DNA of 64,000 nt, from contig ML682128.1 of the NCBI GenBank assembly GCA_007922195.1, positions 414,692 to 478,691 on the forward strand. Direction: 5' to 3'. Of this stretch, positions 56,565 through 64,000 are shown piece by piece. Source of the stretch: Podocnemis expansa. Taxonomy: Eukaryota > Chordata > Testudines > Podocnemididae. The position numbers and the translations under genes are program-made. The notes beneath the pieces are model-generated. The model was not told where the DNA came from. It did no database searches and saw only the letters and a list, made by a program, of their open reading frames with translations. How positions within the stretch are numbered: position 1 is the first letter of the stretch; every line of letters starts with the position of its first letter.

Positions 56565-56830
56565 AAGGGTATGTCTATACTGACAGTGGCAAATTCATCG
56601 CTGTCAGTTCACACTTCCAGGACCGGATTGCGGCAAGTATCAACTCACCGCGCTGCTCCCAGAAGCTGACCCTGGGAGTCCTGGGGGTCGGGAAGTGTAG
56701 GGGAAAGCTGACTACAAATGATGTGCAGTCAGCTTTCCCCTGATGTGTACTGGTGGTTTAAATAGTCGTTGCCAGTTACGCAAGGAATTTTATGTTCCTT
56801 GCGTAACTGGTGGTTGACTGCCACCAAAAA
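56565..56830. mobile_element. MITE-like fragment with two long perfect hairpins
   Basis: It opens with GGGTATGTCTATACTGACAG, the usual MITE terminus. Two perfect fold-backs follow: arms 56700-56713 and 56727-56740 (14 bp, 13-base loop), and arms 56772-56787 and 56795-56810 (16 bp, 7-base loop). No right end is seen. Confidence 0.65.
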
Positions 56831-57957
56831 AGCCCCCAAATACAGACTAGGGCTAAGACAGTGCCAGGAAGTGGCCCAGCAAAATTGCTGCTACTACAAC
56901 ATGCAATGTACATAAGCAAAAGCAATGAACATTTGAAGAGTGTGTAAAGTGCTTGGAAACAGGTTTTCTTTTTCTTTTTTCTTTTTTTTTTTTTTGATAA
57001 GTCAGGAGGACTCTCATCCTTGCTTATTTTTTCTTCCCACGTTCCTCTGCTTTCACTCTCCTTCTTCTTCCTGAGTATGAGGAACTTATTTCAATGTTAG
57101 TTTTGTAAATAGTAGGGTGTACATTTATCTTAACTTCCTGTTGGTGTCACACTTCCTCCCCTTCATCATTCCACAATATTGGAGAGTATCCTCCGTACTC
57201 TGTCTGCGTTAGGCTAGCTCTAAATATAAAGCTTCACTTTTGACATTCTGACAAGAAATGAGTTCCCAAACATGGTATGCATTTTAGAAATCTTCATTCA
57301 AAGCATTGCTGTTCTGAAAAAAAGTTAGAAAGAAACAACAACCTCCAAACTGCACTTGTTTCCAGTTATTCTCCTTAATTTTTTCCAGGTTATTTATCAT
57401 ATGTACTTGCTGTATATGATCTTTAATATCTTGTGATGAATTGATTCATAGTCTCTAGTTTGCATCATGCTAGTTTTTAGAAGCTGTGTTACATATCTTA
57501 AAGCTTTTGCACAGCTCCTTCTCCCCACCCCCATCAAAGGCTAACTGCTTCAATAGCCATATGATCATTCAGAATCCATTAAATCTTCCTGCCAAGACAA
57601 AGAGATTCTCTAGGTAGAGTTTCACTCTTATCTTACTTACTGATCAGAAAAGGAAGTCCTGCTAGACTTACCCTGGCTTAAAGTCTACCACTAGCACTGC
57701 AGTCTACACAAAAAGTGTTGCCATCGTCTCCACACTTCCTAGCAATTGAAAGGTAATTTGTGTGACGCCGACAGGCACAGCTCAAGGAAATGTTGATTAT
57801 TTGCCTGACCTGTCTGTTTGCTTTCTTAGGTGTAGTAATGCTACAGCAAACAACTTAAAATGCAGATCTTTGGCAGAGTCTTGTGTTAAACATCAAAACA
57901 ATAACAAGCAATGACAGCTGGGTTTGAGGAAAAGCTCCTGATGATGAAAAACTTATA
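56831..57957. other. Unique AT-rich sequence
   Basis: No gene or repeat is recognised except a T/C tract at 56968-56997. Confidence 0.4.
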
Positions 57958-58320
57958 GGGTATGTCTACACTTGCAAGTTAGTTTGAATTAAGGAGGCTT
58001 AATTCAAACTAACTTAGTACGTGTCTACACTAGGCTTTCATTAGTTCGAATTGAGGAATTCCTTAATTTGAACTAATAAAAGCTTAGTTCAAACTAGTAA
58101 GACCTGCCAGTTAGTTCGAACTAAGCTCTTAGTTTGATCATTAGTTCAAACTAAGGACGATGTAGACAAGGATTAACCCTTAGTTCGCACTTAATAAGTT
58201 TGAACTAAGGGCAGTTAGTCTGACTTAGTCCACCTTGTTAATTCGAACTAAAAGTTTGAGTTTAGTTCAAACTAACCTTGAACTTATTAGTTCGAATTAA
58301 CAAATTCGAACTAACTTTAT
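57958..58320. mobile_element. AGTTCGAACTA-type MITE, copy 3 (right end lost)
   Basis: It begins GGGTATGTCTACACTTGC, followed by a perfect fold-back of TTAGTTTGAATTAAG with CTTAATTCAAACTAA (arms 57978-57992 and 57999-58013), the block CGTGTCTACACTAGGCTTT, and arrays of TAGTTCGAACTAA. The order is that of 3624-4079. The right terminal repeat is absent. Confidence 0.7.
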
Positions 58321-59469
58321 AATTTCTAATGATGAGTGAATTTCTACAACTTGGGGAAGGCGGGAGTTGCTTCAGTTAAGCCACAGAATTTCCAGTCAGT
58401 CAAACTAGCCTAATCCTTTGTTTTTCACCCTCTCTCCTCTCCCTGTTGCATCTTTTCCTGAACTTCACCAGACATTCTACTCTTCTTCCCACTAGTCCCC
58501 TAAATGCCCTTTACTTTTTGAATATATTCAGCTGATCCTTCTGGACCTAGATCCAGTGATTCCATTTTATTTTATTTTATGTTATTTTTCACATATCCTT
58601 CTTTCCTTCCTGAGCCCTTCTGGGAATACTCATCTAATATTACTGATAACCTTCTCACAGGTAGTCAGGCTTTGAGAAGATTTGACTATCTCTCACACAT
58701 GAACTGATACATTCCTATCTATTGTGATTGGTCCAGGGCTTTCTGATGTCAGGAGCCTTGGGGGTAGGGTGCAGGGAGGTTATGGGAAAGTATAATACAT
58801 GGTAGGAATGACTAATTACAAGAGTCAGAGAGTCCAACTCACAGAATCATACCTAATGGCAGCAGATGAGAAATTGGAATAAAAATGCTTGATAGGGGAA
58901 GTACCACACTGAATAAATTGTGGGAAAGGTTATATTTCAGTTTGTGGAAAGGATTTTATTCAGTGGTAATCCGTGTTAGGTCATTTCTTGTTCTCAACAA
59001 TGGTTCAGTCATTTTTCCTAGATTCTTTTTTTCCCTTAATTCTATCTTTTTTTCTGTTTTAATTGAATTTAATGATCTTGATATCTCAAAGAGCTAGTAA
59101 CATTCTCAAAGTAGCTTAAGGGTGTAAATCCCTGGCTGAGTATACTAGGGACATAACTAGGAATAACAAGAATCAACTGAACAGTGCAAAATTTAGACTC
59201 ACTATCATGAAACATTTTGTAACAGTGAAGTGTCTTTTATTTTGGAGAATGGCCCCCTAATGGAAGATCACTTAATATATTTAAAATTGTGCAGGGCCTG
59301 TGACACATGCTTTCTGTTTCTAGTGGACAAGTGTCCACTCTAGCAAAACAGACACTACTAGTTACCTTTATTGACAATTCCTGCATGAAGGCCAATGCTG
59401 ACTGGACTTGGTTTTTGTTGTCTCATCTCTAAAAGTGGTCCTTTAGGCTTAAGGTCGAGACACATTGGC
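58321..59469. other. Unique AT-rich sequence
   Basis: No feature is recognised. Confidence 0.4.
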
Positions 59470-60010
59470 AGAACAATTGTGTGTATTGCCAGTGGTGGGT
59501 CAGGGGCTGCATGGCTCCCCACCGGTGCCCCCCCCCAGTCCTGACCCACCAGTGGGCCTGTGCTGGAGGGTGGCTGTGGCCAGAAGCCAGCCATGGCCTG
59601 GGTGATTGGCCCTGGGGGGAGGCGGGGCTGACTGCCACTCATGGTGCAGCTTCTGGCGTGTTTTGGGCCACGCCAGAGCCCAGACTGCACAGTCAGCCCT
59701 GCCAACCCCACCCCACAGGGCTGACTGTCCAGGCTACAGCCACCCCACCTCACCTCTGGGAATGAAGTGCCAGCCCAGGGACAGGGTGAGAATGGCAGAG
59801 CTCAGCCTGTGGGCTGGCTCACCCTGCTCCTGGGGGCAGATCAGCTGGTCCAGAGGTGGGGCAGGAGATCAGCACTCAGTCTCAGGTAAGTCCGCTTCGC
59901 TCCCCTTCCCAGTGCCAGGCTGCCAGCAGGGCAGAGGGGCCCCCACATTGTGTGTGAGTCCCTGGGTCCAGACCCTATTGGCCCATGCAATAATCTGCCC
60001 CATGTATTGC
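59470..60010. other. GC-rich block of unknown origin
   Basis: An abrupt G/C-rich island with CCAGTGGTGGGTCAGGGG and its partial mirror CCTGACCCACCAGTGGGC at 59486-59556. It is not a CpG island in character (few CpGs) and its overlapping frames have no known domain. It is probably the core of a DNA transposon whose ends I cannot place. Confidence 0.4.
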
Positions 60011-60329
60011 CACTGCCCAAGCATATCAATCACAAAGTGACAACTGCAATCTACAGTATGGTTCAGAACATTTCAGGAGTGCTTTAAATTAATCTAAAAT
60101 ATTCATAAAAAGACCCACCACAAGAAGCATCTGAAAATAGTAAAATACTTTCCAGTATTTAGAAAGTAGCATGTTTCTATCAGCAAACAGCAATGCATGT
60201 TAATCTTTAACTCGTCTTCCTTCCTGTCTCTCACCTCAGCCATTTTCCTCCTCCATCTCCATCTTGAATCTTAGGACAATATCATCAAATCAGCTGGGCT
60301 GTATTATGTCAAGGGTAAAATTTTTTGAA

Positions 60330-60450
60330 GTGCCTAGATGATTTATGAGCCTAAATTCCATTGACTTTTGATAAAAGTAAGGTTCCTAAGTTGCTTTTGA
60401 AAATGGAACTTGGGCCCTTCAGTTACTTAGGTGCTTTGGAAATTTTTACC
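60330..60450. repeat. Old dispersed repeat, related to 61060
   Basis: AAGTGCCTAGATGATTTATG, AGCCTAAATTCCATTGACTT and CTTAGGTGCTTTGGAAATTT share word order with the repeat at 61060-61335. Confidence 0.4.
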
Positions 60451-60846
60451 CAAGAAGTTTTTATCATCTTTAACACAACTCTGACTTTAAAATGCAAGTT
60501 TGCTTTCCATCGTAAAAAATAAATCTTTGCACCTGAGGAGAGTTCAAGGAAGTTTGATTTCACTCTAGAACAAATGCAGTCAAGACTTTTGTCCCTAAAA
60601 TGACAGAGTTCTGACAGTATTGTTGGTAAATTTATTTATCTCCAGGCGATTTCTGCCACTTTAATCACCATTAACTGCATCTCAGAATTCTGCCACAATG
60701 TGTATGTAGTGAAAGCAAAGAGCGTGAATTGGGCATGATGGAGTTTTCTTGATGTGGGAAGGAAGTAACATAACACTAACCATGGCTCAAGTTACACTGT
60801 GAGAAAAGAATGAGTGAACTATCCAGGTCTACAATATCATACTACC

Positions 60847-60953
60847 AAAAATAAAATAAAATAAAATAAAATAAAATAAAATAAAATAAAATAAAANNNN
60901 NNNNNNAATAAAATAAAATAAAATAAAATAAAATAAAATAAAATAAAATAAAA
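60847..60953. repeat. (AAAAT)n microsatellite with a 10-N gap
   Basis: AAAAT units run on both sides of ten undetermined bases (60897-60906). The true length is unknown. Confidence 0.97.
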
Positions 60954-61059
60954 ATGATGGCTAAGGAAAGAATTAATGAAACAAAGTGTTTTGAATAATT
61001 TACCCTTTCATATATTTTTTTTAAAGTTAAACGTCCTATGCACACACAGAAAAGATAAT

Positions 61060-61335
61060 TTTTTCAAAAGTGCCTTAGGGGTCTAGGTCCTGTTTTTGGA
61101 AGAATCTCAGGTGTTTAGGACCTTAACTGGATTTTCAAAATCCCCTGAGCAGATTGGGTGCTTAACTCCTGGAAATCACAAGGAGTTAGGCACTTCAGTA
61201 CCTTTGAAAATCCCAGGAAGCACCTCTCTGTATCTTTAAGCACCTAAATAACTTTACAAATCAGTCCCTGAGTGCCTAAATCACTTCTGAAAATGGAATT
61301 TGGCTCCTAGGTCACTTAAGAATATTTGAAAAAGT
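61060..61335. repeat. Old dispersed repeat with internal palindrome
   Basis: GTGCTTAACTCCTGGAAATC and CACAAGGAGTTAGGCAC fold back. GTGCCTAAATCACTTCTG and CCTAGGTCACTTAAG words flank it. This is known from memory as a common sauropsid repeat type. Confidence 0.45.
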
Positions 61336-61469
61336 TACTGCTCATCAGGAATATTATAGGTTATTAAGGCTAAAGCAAAATTCTCATAAAATGTATTGCT
61401 CTATGAAATGTGTGAATGAGAATTTATGGAATTTCTTCTATCTCTATTGCTTCTGTAGATTTATTATTA

Positions 61470-61605
61470 TTATTTATTAGCTGTATTACAGTAACACCTA
61501 GGAGCCCCAGTCATGGACTAGAAACTCATTGGTCTAGGTGCTGTGCAAACGCAAAGTAGAACAGTTCCTGCCCCAAAGCACTTTCATTCTAAGGCTATTA
61601 GTGCT
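61470..61605 (-). repeat. MIR-like SINE tail
   Basis: TAGCTGTATTACAGTAACAC, CTAGGAGCCCCAGTCATGG, GTGCTGTGCAAACGCAAAG and CTGCCCCAAAGCACTTTCAT are the reverse complement of the tail at 41848. Confidence 0.65.
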
Positions 61606-61724
61606 AGCAAATAGTGTAGTGGCTCACAGCTGCTTTACCTGCAGAAGGTCCCGGGTTCGGATCCCAGGGTCTTGGACTAGATGATCTCATGAGGTCCCTT
61701 CCAACCCTATGATTCTATTCTATC
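61606..61724 (+). repeat. tRNA-derived SINE with CR1-like tail (tortoise Pol III/SINE type)
   Basis: TAGTGTAGTGGCTCACAGC resembles an A box, and GGTTCGGATCC (61654-61664) a B box with one change. Then GGACTAGATGATCTCATGAG and GTCCCTTCCAACCCTATGAT are the 3' end of CR1, shared with 63110-63160. Established knowledge links this SINE family with turtle CR1. It is not a functional tRNA gene. Confidence 0.75.
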
Positions 61725-62724
61725 AGGTGTCCTTGTTCTTTAGATGCCACAAACAGCTTACAATGAAATAGGTCCGGTGTCTCCAAAATGTCAGGCTCTG
61801 TTCTAGGTGCATCCTACCAACCCAGTTTTCATTTGCAATGGAGTTTGCTTCCCAAACCCACCACTGCTCCCTCTCAGATGGGCTTTTGTCTTCCACACAT
61901 CCCTGAGCTGTTGATTTTCTTCCCAAGTAGGCAGGCCAGCTCACTTGAGAAGCAGGCAACCATCAGACTTACACTAACTGTGCTGCCACCAGTTACTCAA
62001 TCTCTGACTAACTGGATATGTTCAGGGTTACTGTGGAGCCAAAAGATCCCACCTTAACTCTCCCCCACCATAAAGGACTGTCCCTGAACCCCATCTGGCA
62101 AACACTTATACATGCAAATGACAGATCAGTGTAGTAGACTCACTCATTGAGTTCAGCAGGACCACTCACAAGGAAAGTTACTCATGTGCATGTGTTTGTA
62201 CGATGAGATCCAGGGACCCTTTTCAGTAAATATAAAAATAATAACCCCTCCATATGGAATCATTCATGTTCAGCTCTAGGCTGAAGACTCAGAACACACA
62301 TAGGGCCCCATTCTGGCCTCTAATGTACCTGGAGCTCTCAATGAATTCATGGATCAGTGGGGAGAATTCACCCTTCTAGTTCTTGAGCGTTTAACTTGCA
62401 AGGTGCAGTGCTGTACACAGCAGTACAAGATACAATCTCACTAATCTGTGGGAGCAAAACAGAAGGAACCAGTTCAGGGGATGCACACTCTGGGGTTCTA
62501 ACTACCCTAGCACCGAAAGGTAATTTGAAAAGTGTGAAGACAAAGGAAGGGATGTCACTGGTGAACTCGCAGTTGTGCAGAGTCACCAGCATAAATAGCC
62601 CTAGCTTCCAGCACATACCTACGATCCATGTGGATCAATGGGGGATCAGTGGAGCTGGGTATTGAAGTTCCAGCTTCTTCTGAGGGGTGAGAAGATGGAG
62701 GAGGAGAAGGAAAACTCCAATAAT
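61725..62724. other. Unique sequence
   Basis: No feature is recognised. Confidence 0.4.
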
Positions 62725-63172
62725 TATGTAAGAATATGATTAGGGGGCTGGGGCACATGACTAATAAGGAGAGACTGAAGAAACTAGGCTTATTTAGCCT
62801 GCAGAAGAAAAGACCGAGGGGGTGATTTGATAGCAACCTTCAACTACTTGAAGAGGTGCTCCAAAGAGGAGGGAGCTAGGCTGTTCTCAGTAGTAACAGG
62901 ACAGAACAAGGAGCAACTGTTTCAGGTTACAGGTGGGGCGATTGAGGCTGACTGTTAGGAAAAACTTTCTCACTAGAAGAGTGGTGAAGCATTGGAATGG
63001 GTTGCCTAGGGAGGTGGTGGAATCTCTGTCTTTGGAGATATTTAAGGTCTGGTTAGACAGTACCCTGGCTGGGATGATTTAGTGAGAGTGGTCCTGCTTT
63101 TAGCAGGGGGTTGGACTAGATGACCTCATGAGGTCCCTTCCAACCCTATGATTCTATGATTCTATGAATATG
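62725..63172 (+). mobile_element. CR1 LINE 3' end
   Basis: The stretch encodes, in broken frames, the C-terminus of CR1 ORF2: YLKRCSKEEGARLFSVV and EALEWVA are readable. It ends with GGACTAGATGACCTCATGAG and repeated ATTCTATG units, the CR1 3' terminus. It is 5' truncated. Confidence 0.85.
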
Positions 63173-63297
63173 AAGGAAAATACTCAAGGAGAATCTCAGT
63201 ATTTCTCCTGGTCCCTCATTATATCCCTTTACAAAGGAAAGTACAATTTATCCATCTGTTCAGACAGTGAATACTCTTCTCAGATTGTTCAAGTTCC
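63173..63297. other. Short unique spacer
   Basis: No feature lies between the CR1 and Penelope ends. Confidence 0.4.
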
Positions 63298-64000
63298 AAA
63301 GGGATAGCCGTGTTAGTCTGTATATAACAAAAAACAATGAAAGTCCTGTGGTACCTTAAAGACTAACAAATTTCTTTGGGCATAAGCTTTTGTGGGTTGC
63401 AACCCACTTTGTCAGATACATGAAGTATAAAATACAGGTAGGAGTCATATATACTCTTGCAAGGGTGAAAAACCATACAATGAGGAGGGCAAGTGCTAAC
63501 AAAGTCAATTCAGTCAAGTTAGATGATGCTCATTCACTACAATTGATTAGAAGGCAAGAATTTGTGAACAGGGATGATTACTTTTTGTAATGAGATAACC
63601 AAGATCCTGGTCAGACCCAGTCTCATTATGTCAGGCTTGCAAATCAGTTCCAGCTTGGCAGTTTCACACTGAAGTCTGTTTTTGAAGGTTTTTTGTTGAA
63701 GTATGGCAACTTTCAAGACTGCTGCTAAGTGTCTGGGGAAACTGAAGTGCTCTCCTACTGGTTTATGGATGTAACCATTTTTGATATTTGATTTGTATCC
63801 ATTTATTTTTTGTGTAGGGACAGTCTGGTTTTGACCAATGTATATCACAGAGTGTGATTGCTGGGACATAATGGCATATATCACACTAGTAGATGTGCAA
63901 GTGAATGATCTCGTGATAGTGTGGCTGATGTGATTAGGAAATGTGATGGTGTCATTCTCCAGTGACATTTGGCAAAGGGGTCTGTTGCAGGGATAGGTTC
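63298..64000 (-). mobile_element. Penelope-like element, second subfamily, runs off the window
   Basis: The 3' end (GGGATAGCCGTGTTAGTCTG on the plus strand) lies at 63301. The tail with GGCATAAGCTTTTGTGGGTT runs to about 63530, then coding sequence follows on the minus strand to the window end. Tails of this subfamily are also at 8270 and 43444. Confidence 0.85.
63537..64000 (-). pseudogene. Penelope GIY-YIG endonuclease region, degraded and partial
   Basis: Reading down from the window end, the frame gives LCQMSLEND (remnant of the cysteine cluster; its second cysteine pair is lost), SFTCTSTSVIYAIM, then HSVIYIGQNQTVPTQKINGY, where the GIY-YIG YIGQT pattern is present but the arginine-rich segment after it is altered, PVGEHFSFPRH, and QCETAKLELIC. 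The frame stops at 63537. Compared with the 18254 copy it has lost the R-S-L-x-x-R-L-N-E-H block, so catalysis is unlikely. The RT part would lie beyond the window. Confidence 0.8.

Noticed and set aside
61615..61670. A tRNA gene
   Set aside because: Only box-like motifs remain, no cloverleaf is possible, and the segment runs into a CR1 tail: it is a SINE.

Overview
The window looks like nuclear DNA of a turtle (a sauropsid, most likely a cryptodire). There are no operons and almost no long open frames. The repeat spectrum is reptilian: CR1-type LINE 3' ends, a tRNA-derived SINE fused to a CR1-like tail (the tortoise Pol III/SINE layout), Penelope-like element (PLE) tails, PIF/Harbinger and hAT DNA transposons, a Ty3/gypsy remnant and MIR-like SINEs. 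The organism call rests on remembered repeat families, not on a search. I found no host exon, rRNA or tRNA gene; the window reads as intergenic or intronic sequence.

Positions 1-31.5 kb are dense in transposons. Short non-autonomous DNA elements built from repeated palindromic words (AAGTCGACTT, TTATTTCGAAATAA, AGTTTGAACTA) occur throughout. Two LTR-like copies lie in opposite orientation at 5.7-7.3 kb and 44.9-46.3 kb. A gypsy element (9-13.1 kb, minus strand) carries recognisable RNase H, RT, protease and gag remnants and is split by a minus-strand LINE at 10.6-12.2 kb. Two GC-rich Harbinger-type elements (13.9-14.8 kb and 15.8-16.8 kb) keep 3-bp target duplications. A Penelope fragment at 18.25-19.17 kb has an open frame of 219 codons ending in a GIY-YIG nuclease domain.

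The centrepiece is a nearly complete two-gene Harbinger transposon at 25.4-30.3 kb. A decayed DDE transposase (plus strand) faces a Myb/SANT-like gene (minus strand) with a consensus, correctly phased intron. A minisatellite lies between the two genes and a younger hAT-like element sits in the intron. Several shorter elements in the window (8.5 kb, 13.9 kb, 15.8 kb, 17.1 kb) look like satellites of this element and share its sub-terminal palindrome. Its right end is lost where it abuts another element, which itself holds a hAT insertion (30.46-31.43 kb) with an 8-bp target duplication.

From 31.5 to 64 kb the repeats thin out into AT-rich, mostly unique DNA with MIR-like SINEs, LINE 3' ends (51.8-52.9 kb and 62.7-63.2 kb), a hAT with perfect 8-bp duplications (52.98-54.08 kb), microsatellites, a head-to-head Penelope pair with its own target duplication (37.74-38.04 kb) and a second Penelope fragment running off the end. 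Three stretches (about 34.0, 40.1 and 49.5 kb) have the look of conserved non-coding elements; that is only a guess without alignment. All genes seen belong to mobile elements, and their interplay is that of transposons parasitising or breaking one another.
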